Notes: generated from the sequence alone by a model not told the origin. 64,000 nt of DNA from JACVRW01 sp963803245 (GCA_963803245.1 CAWDLI010000017.1:307993-371992); one strand, 5' to 3'. Positions 34,654 to 47,947 are shown, numbered from the stretch's first letter. A program made the numbers and translations.

Positions 34654-35097
34654 ATGGCGGGTAGGTTCGAGGCGACGGTCGTAGTGGACCGTCCGATCGA
34701 TGAGGTGTTCGCCTTTCTCGCGAACGGGGAGAACGACCCGAAGTTCAGTCCGCGGGTGCTGGAGATCGCCAAGACCACCGACGGGCCTCCGGGTGTCGGC
34801 ACCGTCTACGCGAGCACGGTCAAGGACGCCGGCATGAAGACCAAGCGGGAGTTCAAGCTGACGGAGTTCGAGGCGCCCACGCGGATTCGCTGGGCGGAGA
34901 CCTCCAAGAACCTCGTGACCGCCGCCGAGGGTGGCTACGACCTCGCCCCGGAGGGCAGCGGAACGCGCGTGACCATCCACAACGTCCTCGAGGGGCACGG
35001 TCTGGGCAAGCTGCTCGAGCCGCTGGCGCTGCGCGCCGCGCGCAAGGGCGCCGATGACTTCGGGCGGTCCATCAAGGCCGCCGTCGAGGCCTCCTAG
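34654..35097 (+). CDS. SRPBCC-family (polyketide cyclase-like) protein
   Basis: A 147-residue START/Bet v1-type fold protein: FEATVVVDRPIDEVFAFLAN at the N-terminus, EFKLTEFEAPTRIRW in the middle, and YDLAPEGSGTRVTIHNVL leading to the long C-terminal helix. Such proteins bind hydrophobic ligands or lipids; the ligand is unknown. AAGGAGGCCGC before ATG 34654 is a strong start. Its stop overlaps the convergent oxidase-like gene by four bases. Confidence 0.88.
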   Translation: MAGRFEATVVVDRPIDEVFAFLANGENDPKFSPRVLEIAKTTDGPPGVGTVYASTVKDAGMKTKREFKLTEFEAPTRIRWAETSKNLVTAAEGGYDLAPEGSGTRVTIHNVLEGHGLGKLLEPLALRAARKGADDFGRSIKAAVEAS

Positions 35098-37517
35098 GCC
35101 AGGCCGGCGAACAGCGGGAGGCCGGCGACCCCGCCGGCGAACGACGCTCGCCCGGAGCGCGATGCACGGGCCACGACGCGGAAGCGCGCCTTGACCGTGG
35201 CGGAGCGCTTGCCGGTCGCGTCCCTGGCGCGGGCGACGATGCGGTACTCGCCCGCGCGGAACCCGCGCCTGCGCGCGTCGAAGGAGATCGTGTTCGCACC
35301 GGTCTTGGCCTTGCGCGTGAACGTCGTGCTCAGCCGTGAATACTGGGAGCGCCGTCCCTTGCGCTCGAAGGCGATCGTTACCTTGCCCGGCTCACTCAGC
35401 CGGAAGCTGATCTTGTTGTTCGACAGCTTCAGCCTGGTCAGGACAGGAGCCTTGTTGACGGGCGGCTTCGGGGGGTCGATCGGCGGCTTCGGCGGCTTCG
35501 GGGGGTCGGGCGGCTTCGGGGGGTCCGGGGGATCCGGAGGATCGGGCGGGTCCGGCGGGTCCGGCGGGTCCGGCGGGTCGTCGGGGCACGCGGCGGGCGC
35601 AGTGCCGCCGGTTGTGAGCTTCACGAACTTGGCGATCGACGGCTTGCCCTTGTCGTTGAGCAGGAAGAGCATGTAGTAGCCGGGGGGCGCGGCGTTCGCG
35701 TTCGGAGGGGCGATGAGATCCACGCAGTTGGTCCGCTTCGTGAGCGACAGCGGGATCAGCCGCTGGTTCATGTCCACGGCGTGGGTGACCGAGCCGGGGG
35801 CCACCAGCACCGCCTTGGTCACGTTCGAGTCGGGTGTGCCGACGCCGAAGCCCGCGCCGACCTTGATGGTCGCGGGCACCGAGCTGATCGTCGGACGGGG
35901 ACCAGGCTTGAAGAGGTAGGGCGGCTCGTAGATCTCCGCGGTGTCGCTGGCGCCCGCGGCGGTTCCGACCACGTCGCCGGCTCCGTGCCACTCGTCACCG
36001 GCCGACATCACCCGTCCGTCGGGGAGCAGCAGGGCGGTGGAGTGATAGGCGCGGCTCTCGGCCTGGGCCGCTCCGAGGCGCCACTGGCCGGTCTCCGGAT
36101 CCCACAGCTCGACCTGCTTCTGCTCGTCGTTCGCGGCGTGCAGGGGCGAACCGAAGGTGTTGTCGCGCCCTACGCCGCCGCCGACCTCGACCATCGATCC
36201 GTCCGGCAGCAGCACGGTGTTGGCGTGCCCCCGGCCGATGTTCATCGACGGGGCGTCCTGCCACCCGAGGGTCGGCTGGGCCTCGTCGTAGACCTCGGTC
36301 GTCGCGTTGGACGGAAGCGTCTCCTCGAACGTGCTGCCGCCGAGCGCCATGATCTTGGTGGAGCCACCGGTGCCGCCGGGCAGCGGAACCGCGGTCCCCC
36401 AGATCCTGCGCTTGCTCAATTCATCCGCCGGATCCCAATCGAGGGTGCCGGTCCAGTCGTTCATGAACCAGGTCTGGTGCTGCTGCGGCCCGACGATGAA
36501 CGCGCGGCCCGAGGGCATCGCGAACATGTGGGGGTAGTAGCCGCCGGTCGGCGGCTTGCCCGGGACCGTCTCGCTGGTGCTGCCGATCAGCTCGATCGTG
36601 CCGGTTCCGTCGAGGCCGGCCGCCGGCGTGAAGGTCTCTATGTCCTCGTCCATCACGTTGGTCCCGGTCTCGTCCAGGCCGCTCGTGATCGGAATGCGCC
36701 CGTCGGCCATCCGCACGCCGGTGGGGTACCAGCGCCCCTTCCGCATGTCGGGCTGCTTCTTCCACGTCTCCGTGAACGGGTTGAACGTGTAGACCTTGTC
36801 GAGCCCCTTCCAGCCGGTGGGCCCGGCCTCGAAGTCGAGGTTCCCGCCGAACACGACGAGCTCGCCGTCGGCGGTGAACGTGTGGCCGGCGCACCAGATG
36901 TTGGCGGGCTTCTCGACCCCGTCCTTCGGGTCGAGCCAGAGCGGCGGGTCCTTGCGCGTGATGTCGTTGGTGACCGGGTCCCAGAGATAGGCCTCGGCCG
37001 AGTTCTTCCACTCCGGCACCAGCGGGTAGGAGAAGAACATCACCTTTCCGGTTGGAAGCAGCGCCGCGTGGATGGCGACGATGTCGAAGGTCGCGGTGGC
37101 GTCGAAGTCCCAGCGGCCGATCTCGCTGGGCTCGCCCAGCGCGGCCGCCTGCACGGTGGCCGCCTGCCGGGCCTTTTGAATGCTCTTCGCGTTCGGCTTC
37201 TTCGCGCGCGGCGCCTCCGTCTGCATCGAGCGCCTCATCGCGGCATGCTCGAGGGCGTGCTCGGGCCCGAGCGTGGCGGTCTCCACCTCGAGCAGCTCAC
37301 GCTCGCTCATGCCGGGCACGCTCTGGCCGTGGGGCACGGAGCGAACCGCGGCCAGCTCTGAGGACCTTGTCTTGGCGGGCGTGGCCGCGCCGGCCGCGCT
37401 CGAGCCGCCGGTCAGCAGCGCGATGGCGACGCAGCCGCCAAGGCATGCGGCGGCCACGACGGCCACAAGCACCATCCGCGATCGCAGAAGCGTTCGGTTC
37501 GAATCGTTCAATGCCAA
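35094..37517 (-). CDS. secreted galactose-oxidase-like Kelch protein with DUF1929 domain
   Basis: An 807-residue secreted or anchored protein. It has an N-terminal membrane/signal segment (about 15-38), then a seven-blade Kelch/galactose oxidase beta-propeller (about 125-530; blades such as GHTFTADGELVVFGG and MMDE-type loops), a DUF1929 C-terminal Ig-like domain (about 535-640), a Pro-Asp repeat linker, and a final Ig-like domain. The family includes copper radical oxidases of alcohols, sugars and glyoxal. I could not identify the Cys-Tyr cross-link pair with confidence. Substrate unknown. Confidence 0.8.
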   Translation of the reverse strand: MALNDSNRTLLRSRMVLVAVVAAACLGGCVAIALLTGGSSAAGAATPAKTRSSELAAVRSVPHGQSVPGMSERELLEVETATLGPEHALEHAAMRRSMQTEAPRAKKPNAKSIQKARQAATVQAAALGEPSEIGRWDFDATATFDIVAIHAALLPTGKVMFFSYPLVPEWKNSAEAYLWDPVTNDITRKDPPLWLDPKDGVEKPANIWCAGHTFTADGELVVFGGNLDFEAGPTGWKGLDKVYTFNPFTETWKKQPDMRKGRWYPTGVRMADGRIPITSGLDETGTNVMDEDIETFTPAAGLDGTGTIELIGSTSETVPGKPPTGGYYPHMFAMPSGRAFIVGPQQHQTWFMNDWTGTLDWDPADELSKRRIWGTAVPLPGGTGGSTKIMALGGSTFEETLPSNATTEVYDEAQPTLGWQDAPSMNIGRGHANTVLLPDGSMVEVGGGVGRDNTFGSPLHAANDEQKQVELWDPETGQWRLGAAQAESRAYHSTALLLPDGRVMSAGDEWHGAGDVVGTAAGASDTAEIYEPPYLFKPGPRPTISSVPATIKVGAGFGVGTPDSNVTKAVLVAPGSVTHAVDMNQRLIPLSLTKRTNCVDLIAPPNANAAPPGYYMLFLLNDKGKPSIAKFVKLTTGGTAPAACPDDPPDPPDPPDPPDPPDPPDPPKPPDPPKPPKPPIDPPKPPVNKAPVLTRLKLSNNKISFRLSEPGKVTIAFERKGRRSQYSRLSTTFTRKAKTGANTISFDARRRGFRAGEYRIVARARDATGKRSATVKARFRVVARASRSGRASFAGGVAGLPLFAGLA
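35463..35584 (-). repeat. Pro-Asp/Pro-Lys codon repeat in the oxidase-like gene
   Basis: Nine-base units reading (Asp/Lys-Pro-Pro) about a dozen times, first DPP then KPP. It encodes an extended linker between the propeller module and the last Ig-like domain. Such tracts vary in length between strains. Confidence 0.75.
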
Positions 37518-37625
37518 TCCCCTGGAGCCCCGAAGCGACGTTGAGTCGGCTCTGGGGCTCGGCTTCCAAGGTAGGTCGGATCGCCGAAAATCGCCAATCG
37601 CCCGGCCGTGTGGCCAGGAACGCGC

Positions 37626-40157
37626 TCAGGGAGCGGTCGGGAGCGACACGCGGAGCGAGGTTCCCCCGCCCCTCGGGCTTTCGACCGTGAGCGTCCCACC
37701 CAGCGCCTCGACCCGGTCGATCAGCCCGATCAGGCCGGAGCCTCGGGCGGGATCGGCGCCGCCCACGCCGTCATCGCGGATCGTGACGTCGAGCATGCCG
37801 TTGCGGGACTGCACGTCGATGTGCGCCTCCGACGCCTGAGCGTGCTTCACCGTGTTGGCGAGGGCCTCCGAGATCACGTAGTACGCCGCCACCTCGATCC
37901 GCTCCTCCAGGCCCTCCTCCACGTGCAGGTCCAGCTTCATCGGCACGGCCGAGCGCCGTCCGAGCGCGCGCAGCGCGGGCACGAGCCCGCCCTCGGAGAG
38001 GATCGCCGGGTGAATGCCTCGCGAGAGCTCGCGAAGCTCGTCGAGAACGCTGGACAGCCCGTCGCCGACCTGAGCCAGCTGAGCCCGGAGATCCTCTCGC
38101 TCGGGCGGCGCCATCGCCTCCGCGCCGCGCAGCTCGAGCGCGAGCGAGCACGAGCCGCTGCTGCGCCCCGTCGTGCAGGTCGCGCTCGAACCGCCTGCGG
38201 GTCGCGTCCGTGGCCGTCACGATCCGCGCCCGCGACGCGGCGAGGTCCGTCCGCGCCTGGATGTTCGAGATCGCCGTGGCGATCAGCTCGGTGAACTCCG
38301 CGACGCGCGACTCGGTGTCGGCGGGCAGCGGCCGAACCCTGTCTGGGCGGCGACCATGACGCCCCACAGACCTGCCGTCGACCACGATCGGGGATCCGAC
38401 CGCCGCGTTCACGCCCAGCTCGAGCATGCGGGCCCCGAGCTCGCCGCTCGCGCCCTCATAGGCCTCGATCCGGGCGGACGTTCCGGTGCGACGCACCCGC
38501 GTGGTCACGTTCTCGCCCTCGACGGGCATGCTGCGACCCGACCACGACCACGTCGCCCAGGGCACCCCAATTGGCGACGATGGTGGCGCTTCCGTCGTCC
38601 TCGTAGCGGAGCATCGCCGTGTTGTCGACGGGCAGGAGACGGCCCACCTCCTCGGCGACCGCGGCGAAGACCTCCGACGGCTCCCCCTCGCGCGCCACGA
38701 GCGTCGCCACGCGCCGGAGCGCCGCCTGCTCGTCCGCGAGCCGCTGCACGTCGTCGCGGGCCTGCGCGTTCAGGATCGCCGTGGCCACCAGCTCGGTGAA
38801 GCGGGTGATCCGCTCCTCGGTGTCCGGGGGCAGCGGCCCGTTGACGGAGTGGACGACGAGGTTTCCCCATACGCGGCCCTCGACCAGGATCGGGCTTCCC
38901 ACCGACGAGCTCAGGCCGAGCCGCTCCCGGGACGTACTCGGCGATCGGCCCGGGCACCTCGCCCCAGTCGTCGATTCGCGCCGACCGCCCCGTCCTCAGG
39001 ATCCTGGGCGCGATGCTCTCCCCCGCGAGCGGCCACTGGCGCCCGACCTCGGTGTCGGCCTCCACCCCCTCGGCCGTCCAGCTGCCCACGGCGGTCACGA
39101 TCTCCCCGGGCTCGTAGCGGATCGTCGCGGCGGCGTCCGTCTGGAGAAGCTGCCCGACCTCCGCGGTCACGGCGGCGAACAGCTCGGCTGCCGGGACGCC
39201 CTGCGCGACCAGCGTCGCGACCCGACGTAGCGCGGCCTGCTCGTCCGCGAGCCGGGTGAGCTCGTCCTGCCTTGCCGTGGTCGAGAAGGTGGCGGCCACG
39301 AGCGACGTGAACTCGACGAGCCGGTCCTCGATGTCGTCCGGCAGGGGCGTGCCGTCGGTCGAGTCGACCGACATCGCGCCCCAGACCTCGCCGTCGACGA
39401 TGATCGGGGCACCGGCGCACGCACGGATTCCTGTCGTGCGGGCGGCGTCGGCGATCGTGCCGGGCACCTCCGCGAAGTCGTCGATCCTAGCGGGGCGGCC
39501 GGTCTTCAGGACCTGTGCGCAGATCGTCGGCCCGTCGAGCGGCCAGCGCGTGCCCACCTGAAACGGATGCGGCCCTTCGCCCCAGGCGCCCATCACGGTC
39601 GCCATCCCGTCCGGCTCGTAGCGCCAGACCGCGACCAGCGGGAGGCCGGTGACCTGGCCGACCTCCCTGGCGATGGCGGCGAACACGTCCCCTGACGCCG
39701 CCCCGGCGGCCACGAGGGTCGCGACCCGCCGCAGTGACGCCTGCTGCGCCCCCAGCGCCGCGTCGTGGTCGCGCAGCACCTCCTCCGTGCGGAGGCGATC
39801 CTCGGTGTCGGTGAATACCACCACGGCGCCGCGACCCTCCTGCATGTCGATCGGGACCGACACGTAGGCGACCGGGAACCTCGAGCCGTCGAGGCGGACG
39901 AACCAGTCGCGCTCGCTCGAGACCGGCTCGCCGGTGGTGAGCGGCTGCAGCACCTGGCACTCCGCGACGGGAAACGGACTCCCGTGCTCGTAGCCGAGCG
40001 CTGCGATCGCGGCCGGGTTGGCGAAGCGGATCACGCCCCCGTTGTCCACGACCCAGATCGGCTGCCCGGTCGCCTCGAGCACCGTGGTGACGAACTCCTC
40101 GGCTCCGACCCCCAGGCCGGCAAGATCGATCAGGGACTTGGGCATCCGGCGCTTCAT
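37626..40157 (-). pseudogene. PAS/multi-GAF sensor histidine kinase (NarL-partner type), frames broken by indels
   Basis: From ATG 40157 the protein reads PAS (VLEATGQPIWVVDNGGVIRF), then four GAF domains, each opening with an AALRRVATLVA-like helix, then a HisKA_3 H-box (RRFERDLHDGAQQRLV), and a HATPase with YYVISEALANTVKHAQ and DDGVGGADP. The parts lie in four frames. Single-base changes near 38930 (C run), 38538 (C run), a compensating pair near 38330-38375, and 38149 restore one frame of about 840 residues. Domain conservation on both sides of every break argues for sequence error over decay. Its response regulator is not next to it. Confidence 0.75.
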
Positions 40158-40176
40158 CCAGTCTACGCCGCCACCG

Positions 40177-41206
40177 TCAGCCGGCCGGGACGAGCGGCAC
40201 GGTGTCGAGCGTGTAGGTGCGCTCGCGGGGTGGCCTGTAGCCGTCGATGTTCTCCAGCGTCCACATGCGGCTCTTGACCACGAGCCTGCCGGCTGGATCC
40301 TCGAGCCTTGTCCTTCCCGACCAGCCCGGAGAGCGCCTTGATCAGGGCCCAGCCGGTGGCAACCGGGTCGGGATCGATCGTGCCCGTGAGGCGATGCTCC
40401 CTGATCGCCGTCACGGCGTCGGCGTCGCCGTTCTCGCCGAACACGATCACACCGTCGCCCGAGCCGTCGTAGACCTTCTCTCCCGCCGCCGTGAGCGCCG
40501 CCGACGCGCCCAGGGCCGAGGCGTCGTTGTAGGCCCAGATGGCGTCGACGTCCGGGGTCTTGGTCAACAGGTCGGCGACGATCGGCTGCGCGGTCGCGGC
40601 CGTGTCCTTCGTGTTGTGCGCCTTGCCGACGATCGTGAGCCCGTTCCGCTCTGCGTTCTCGGCGAAGCATTTCTCGTAGGCCTGGATCGAGGGCACGGGC
40701 GGGCCGCCGATCGCGAGCACCCTCGCGCCCGGCCGCTCCCGGGCGATGTACCTCGCCAGGTCCGCGATCGGCGAGTCCGGGCCGCACAGGTTCACCTCCC
40801 ACCAGACCGTCGCGTCGATGCCCGTGCCCTCGGAGTTCACGCCCACGACCGGAATGCCGGCCGCCTTGGCCTGGCTGTACGCGCCGGCGGCGGCGCCGGG
40901 GTCGAGCGTCCAGCTGGCGATGCCGTCCTGGCCCTGGGTGACCATCGTCGCGATGTCGGCGACCTGCTTGTCGGGCGACAGGTTCGCGTCGATCGACTCA
41001 GCCTTCCAGCCGAGCTCCTTGGCCCCCCCGGCGAAGCCGAACACGATGTCCTGCTGACCTGGCTGCGCCCCGACCGGGTTCGAGTACGCGACCTTCGTCG
41101 CGTCCCCGCTCGGCCCGCTCTCGTCGTCGCTGCCGCAGGCGGCCATGGCCAACGCGGCCAGCAGCGCCGCGACCGTCCCGGACTTGTTGAGCATGCTCAC
41201 GGTCAT
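40177..41206 (-). CDS. sugar-type ABC transporter substrate-binding lipoprotein (one frameshift near the C-terminus)
   Basis: A periplasmic-binding-protein type 1 (ribose-binding-like) lipoprotein: signal peptide with the lipobox AMAAC, then DIVFGFAGGAKELGW, DKQVADIATMVTQGQDGIAS, GIPVVGVNSEGTGID, VDAIWAYNDASALGA and GTIDPDPVATGWALIKAL. An extra base near 40304 shifts the frame; reading across it gives a C-terminus with VVKSRMWTLENIDGY and a stop at 40177. ATG 41206 overlaps the permease stop as ATGA. The substrate may be the cyclic amide handled by the linked hydantoinase genes. Confidence 0.8.
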
Positions 41207-42170
41207 TGTGATGCACGCATGCTCCACCCGCGTTCGCGCAGGACGCCGAGCCCGACCGCGGAGATCAGGATCACGCCGCTGACGGTGCCGTGCCAGAACG
41301 AGGAGACGCCCGACAGCGTGAGCCCGTTCTGGACGATCCCGAGGAACATGACTCCGATGAGCGTGCCGAGCACGCCGCCCTCGCCCCCCGTGTAGGCCGT
41401 GCCGCCGAGCAACACGGCGGTGATGACCGTCAGGAGCAGCGTCGGGTCGGCCTGCGCGGAGGCGCCGGTGAGACGGCCCACCTGCACCACCGAGGCAAGC
41501 CCGGCCGTGAGCCCCGCGATCGCGTATGTGATGAGCACGATGCGCCCGACGTCTATGCCGTTGAGGCGCGCGGCCTCCGGGTTCGAGCCGACCGCGAAGA
41601 GCGCCCGCCCGAAGCCCGTGTAGCGCAGAACGCCGCCGGCGATGAGCAGCAGCACGAGGTCGAAGACGAGCAGGATCGGAAACGGACCGATGTCGTTGTT
41701 GACGAAATCGCCGAGGAACGAGAAGCCCGGCTTGCCGAAGACGGCGATCGTCTGGCCCCCGTTCACGACCAGCGCGAAGCTCTGGTAGATCGAGAGCGTG
41801 CCCAGCGTGACCACCAGGAACGAGATCTTCAGCCTCGTGATCATGAAACCGTTGAGGAGGCCGAGCAGGACGCCGAAGAGCACCGTCGCGGCGAGCGCCA
41901 GGGCGATGCTCCAGCCCGCGTCCATCGTGAGCCCGAGGATCATCCCGGCCGCCGTGGCCGCCGACGCGGTCGAGAGGTCGAGGCCGGCGGAGATGATCAC
42001 GAAGGTCGCGCCGATCGCCAGCACGAACACCACGCTGTTCGACTTCACGATGTTCATGAAGTTGTCCCAGGTCAGGAACACGTCCTGGGTGAGTGCGAGG
42101 TAGGCGCAGACCACGACCAGAGCCGCGAGCGGACCGGCATGGCGGCCCGGCAGGAGCCTGCGCGGGATCG

Positions 42171-42174
<4 letters not shown>
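41203..42174 (-). CDS. ribose-type ABC transporter permease
   Basis: A 323-residue RbsC-family permease with about eight to ten helices. FVIISAGLDLSTASAATAAG, LGLLNGFMITRLKISFLVV, AVGSNPEAARLNGIDVGR and LLGGTAYTGGEGGVLGTLIG are the family blocks. TTG 42174 overlaps the ATPase stop as TTGA. Unlike the genes on either side, its frame is intact. Confidence 0.88.
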
Positions 42175-43688
<1,514 letters not shown>

Positions 43689-43692
<4 letters not shown>

Positions 43693-45782
43693 CGGGCCAC
43701 CACGCCTTCGAGCCGGCGCGCGAACGCGGCGCCGCGGTTCGCCGCTGTGCACCACGAACGCCCCGTGGGCGTCGAGATCGAGCGTGAAGCCCCGCGGAAC
43801 CACGATCGTGGTGCTCGAGAGCTCGACGATCGCCGGGCCGCTCAGCGTCGCGGCGACCGCCAGCCTCCGGCCGTCCCACACGGGCGCCGTCACGAACGCG
43901 CGCTCGTCGGGGTCCCACACCGGGCGCTCGCCGCGCCGCGCGTCGGCCTCGAGGTCGTCGGGAGCCGCTGACGAGCTCGGGCTTCTCGGTGCGCCCGACC
44001 GCGCCCAGGCGCAGCGCGAGCACCTCGACCGGCGCCCCGGGCGACGCGTGGCCGAAGAGCCGGTCGTGCTCGGCGTGGAAGGCTGCCGCGGCCGCGTCGA
44101 CGTCGAGCGGCAGCTCGACGGCGACGGTGAGCTCGTGCCACTGCCCGATGTAGCGCAGGTCGAGCGCGGCGCGCAGCTCCACGGCCTCGCCGGTCACGCC
44201 TTCGCGGGAGAGGGTGTCGCGCCCGGCGGCGCTCATCTCCTCGAACAGGGTGCGCAGCCGCACCGGGTCGGCACCCGGCGAGCGGTGACTTGTAGGCGCG
44301 CACGTGGTCGTGCTTGAAGTCGGAGATGCAGCATGCCCGCCGCGCAGAAGATCGACGACTCGCGCGGCACGAGCAGCGCGCCGACGTCCAGCTCGCGCGC
44401 GATCGCTGCCGCGTGCAGCGGCCCGGCGCCGCCGGCGACCACGAGCGGGAAGTCGCGCGGGTCGAGGCCGCGGCGCACGCTCGACGTCGCGCACCCCGGT
44501 CGCCATCGTCACGTTGACGAGGTCGTACACGCCCGCCGCGGCCTCCTCGACGCCGAGGCCGAGCGCCGCGGCGAGCGGCTCGAGCGCGCGCACCGCGAGC
44601 CCGCGGTCGAGCCGCATCCCGGCGTGCTCGAACGACTCCTCGCCGAGGTACCCGAGCACGAGGTCGGCGTCGGTCACCGTCGGCTGCGTGCCGCCGCGGC
44701 CGTAGCAGGCGGGGCCCGGCTGGGCGCCCGCGCTCTGCGGGCCGACGTGCAGCAGGCCGCCCGTCGTCGAGCCACGCGATCGAGCCGCCGCCCGCGCCGA
44801 TCGTGTGGATGTCGATCGTCGGCAGCGCGAGCCGCCAGCGGTCGACCACGCCGTCGACCATGAGCAGCGGCTCCCCGCCGCTCACCAGCGCCACGTCGAA
44901 GCTCGTGCCGCCCATGTCCATCGTGATGCAGTCCCGCAGGCCGTGCGGGGCGAGCTGCCACAGCCCGGCGGTGGGCCCGGAGGCGGGGCCCGAGAGCAGC
45001 GACAGGGCGGCCCGCTCGGAGATCTCGGCCGGCGTGGCGACACCGCCGTTGGACTGCATGATCAGCAGGGTGCCGCCGAACGCGAGCTCCTCGAGGCGGT
45101 CCGTGAGCGCACCCAGGTAGCGCGTGATGATCGGCCCGACGTAGGCGTTGAGCACGGTCGTCGAGGTGCGGTCGTAGTAGCGCACCTGCGGCAGCAGGTC
45201 GCTCGACGCCGTCACGTGGGCATCGGGCATCAACTCGGCGACGAGGTCGCGCGTCCGCCGCTCGTGGCCCGGCTCGGCGGGCGAGTGCATGAACGAGATC
45301 GCGACCGCCTCGACGCCCTCCGCCGCGAACGTCTCGACCGCTGCGCGCACGTCATCCGTCTCGAGCGCCGCCAGCTCGTCGCCCTTGTAGTCGATCCGCC
45401 CGCCGACGGGCAGCCGCAGATGCCGCGGGACGAGCGGCTCGGGCGGGGCGAGCCGGTTGTCGTAGGGGTCCTCGCGCGTGCCGTCGCGCAGCGCGAGCGT
45501 GTCCCGGAAGCCCTTCGGTCGTGAGCAGTCCGGCGCGCGCCCCCTCGCGCGTGAGCACGGCGTTCGTCGTGACCGTCGTGCCGTGCACGATCAGGTCGAG
45601 CTGCGCGACGAGCCCCTCCAGCGTCAGGTCGAGCCGCGCGGCCAGCTCGGCCAGGCCGGTCACCAGGCCGCGCGAGGGATCGTCCGGGGTGCTGCTCGTC
45701 TTGTGGACGAGCGGCACGTCGTCGCCGACGAGGAGGAAGTCGGTGAACGTCCCCCCACGTCGATGCCGATCCGGTAGCTCAC
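43689..45782 (-). pseudogene. hyuA: hydantoinase/oxoprolinase subunit A (HyuA), frames broken by indels
   Basis: The GTG start at 45782 overlaps the B-subunit stop as GTGA. The protein begins SYRIGIDVGGTFTDFLL (actin-like ATPase N-terminus), then VAQLDLIVHGTTVTTNAVL, and in the next frame HVTASSDLLPQVRYYDRTST, LLIMQSNGGVATPAEISERA and MDMGGTSFDVALVSGG. Further C-terminal segments lie in two other frames. About six breaks (near 45510, 44755, 44475, 44330, 43970 and 43740) must be repaired to give roughly 690 residues. HyuA and HyuB together open cyclic amides (hydantoins, 5-oxoproline) using ATP. Confidence 0.75.
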
Positions 45783-47537
45783 CCCGCACCCGCCCGTAAG
45801 CGGGCCGTGGCGTCCGCATCGACCGAGCGCCCGCCGGGCGCGAGCGCGACGCCGTAGTCGCGCCTAGCGGCCTCGGCCGAGAGCAGGCCGTCGCGCACCT
45901 CGGCGAGCACGAGCTCCGGGGTGGCGCCGGCGGGCGTCGCCGTAGCCGCCGCCGCCGCCGTTGACCGACTCGCACACCGTTCCGGGCGGGATCTGCTCGA
46001 TGATCTCCTTGGAGCCCCAGTCGCGCGTGCTGCCGTCGGGAAAGCGCAGGCGCAGCTCGTTGAGCCCGCCGGGTCCCCCGCCGAACAATCCCTCGGCCGG
46101 GTCGGCGCCCTCGGCCGCCACGTCGTCGCCGATCGTCGTGCCCGCCTCGTTCTCGCCGTAGAAGGTCCAGCTCGAGCGGGTGCCGTAGCCGCCGCGCCAC
46201 TCGCCGTGGCCGGCCGAGTCGGGCAGGTACTCGCAGTAGTGCATGAGGTGCGGCGTGGAGAGCTCGAACATCTCCATGTCGGGCGAGCGCATGCTGCCCG
46301 GCGTGCCCGTGAAGCCGAGGGCGTCGTAGCCGTCCGCGCCGCGCATGGCGCCCGGGCCACCGCGCTGGAAGATCGTGAGCGACACCGAGGGCTGGCTCGT
46401 CCGCGGGTCGATCGCGCTGAGCGCGGTGCACAGGAACTGATTCCAGCCGGCGGTCACGCGATCGGGCAGGACGCCGGCGAGCGCGCGCATGATCGCCTCG
46501 AGCACCTCGTCGCACATCTGGTTGCCGAAGATCGTCGAGGCCGGGAACGCCGGGTCGAGCAGCGAGCCCTTGCGGAAGACCGTGTTGACGGGGGCGAACA
46601 GGCCGTGGTTGGTGGGAGTCGTGAGCCCGCCCGCGGCCAGGAGCATCAGGAACGCGATCCGGATCGCGCCGGTCGCCGACGCGGGCGGCATGTTCGTGAA
46701 GCCGGGCGCCTGGTCGTCGGTCTCGGAGAAGTCGAACGTGATCTCCGAGCCCGCGATCGTCACCGCGACCGCGATCCGGTAGCGCCTGGTGGGATCGAGG
46801 CCGTCGGAGACCATCCAGCTCTCGCCCCGGTAGGTGCCATCGGGCCAGCGCTCGAGCTCAGCCCGCACCTGGCGCTCGGAAGCGTCGATCACGTGGTCCA
46901 TGTGCGTGTCGAAGCTCTCGACGCCGTAGCGCCCGAGCAGGTCGCCGAGGCGGCGCTTGCCGATCGTGCACGCGCCGATCATGGCCCTGATGTCCTCGGC
47001 GACGATCTCGAGCCGGATGTTCGCCCGCACGAGGTCCCACACGTCTCGGCGCAGCACGCCACGGTCGTGGATCTTCAGCGGCGGGATGCGAAACGCCTCC
47101 TGCCAGACCTCGCGGGCGCGCGGGTCGTAGCCACCGGCGGTCATCCCCCCGATGTCGGCCACGTGGCCCTTGCTCGCGCTCCACGCGACCAGCTCGCCGT
47201 CGAAGAAGATCGGCAGGAAGACGCCGACGTCGGCGTTCTGGTTGCCCCCGCTGTAGACGTCGTTGTGGAGGATCACGTCGCCCTCGTGCAGGTCGTCGCC
47301 GAAGTACTCGATGATCCGGCGCAGCGGCGGCTGGGCGCCGTTGGCGATGATCGACGCGTACTCGGTCTGGGCCAGGGTGCGGCCGCGGCGATCGAAGATC
47401 ACGGTCACGAGGTCGCCGATCTCGTTGAAGATCGGAGACCGCGAGGCGCGCATCAGCACGGTCGCCATCTCGCGCGAGATCGCCTGCACGCGGCGCTGCA
47501 GGACGGACGCGAGGATCGGATCCGCGCTGATGCTCAT
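45779..47537 (-). CDS. hyuB: hydantoinase/oxoprolinase subunit B (HyuB), one frameshift near the C-terminus
   Basis: About 585 residues of HyuB: DPILASVLQRRVQAISREMA, then DRRGRTLAQTEYASIIANGA, LHNDVYSGGNQNADV, and SASKGHVADIGGMTAGGYDP, with VNGGGGGYGD near the end. After about 45940 the correct continuation (PELVLAEVRDGLLSAEAARR) is in another frame, ending at 45779. ATG 47537 begins the operon hyuB-hyuA-ATPase-permease-binding protein-kinase; each junction is an overlap or a short gap. Confidence 0.85.
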
Positions 47538-47640
47538 TCACCTCGAAGATGTCGCGGGACGGGTGGGGGCGGGGCTCGCGCCGCCGGCGCCGGGGGTGAG
47601 CGTAACCCGAACCCGACCCTCGCGAGGGCGAGCGAGGCGG

Positions 47641-47898
47641 TCAGCCGGCCGCGGGGAAGTGGCCCGTCACGGCCTTGTTCACCAGCCGCCGGAAGCGGGT
47701 CCGCTGGCGATCCGTCAGATTCGACGGCTTCCCCTTGGACTTGGTGACCAGCTTCGTCAGCTCACCGCGCTCCTTCTTGGTGAGGTTCTGGTCGAGCCGT
47801 GCCTTACCGAGGGTGAAGAGCCACGTGGCGACGGCGAACACCCGCGTCCACGGCGTCTTCATCACCAGCGGGAGGAGCTTCGCGATCCAGGCGGGCAT
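47641..47898 (-). CDS. conserved-looking small basic protein
   Basis: An 85-residue basic protein. It opens with a weak amphipathic or membrane segment (PAWIAKLLPLVMKTPWTRVF) and continues with LTKKERGELTKLVTKSKGKP and LTDRQRTRFRRLVNKAVTG, a helical, Lys/Arg-rich pattern. It looks like a genuine small protein of unknown role. It stands alone between the hyu operon and the Nramp-like transporter. Confidence 0.6.
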   Translation of the reverse strand: MPAWIAKLLPLVMKTPWTRVFAVATWLFTLGKARLDQNLTKKERGELTKLVTKSKGKPSNLTDRQRTRFRRLVNKAVTGHFPAAG

Positions 47899-47947
47899 GA
47901 CGCGGGACCCTAGCGCCCGTCGGGGCGCTCGATGAACTGCCGCGCCC

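Noticed and set aside
35463..35584. CRISPR-like or intergenic tandem repeat
   Set aside because: It is an in-frame Pro-rich codon repeat within the oxidase-like gene, without spacers.
45921..47747. 608-residue plus-strand open frame
   Set aside because: Shadow of hyuB; no motifs, low-complexity composition, while hyuB is clear on the other strand.
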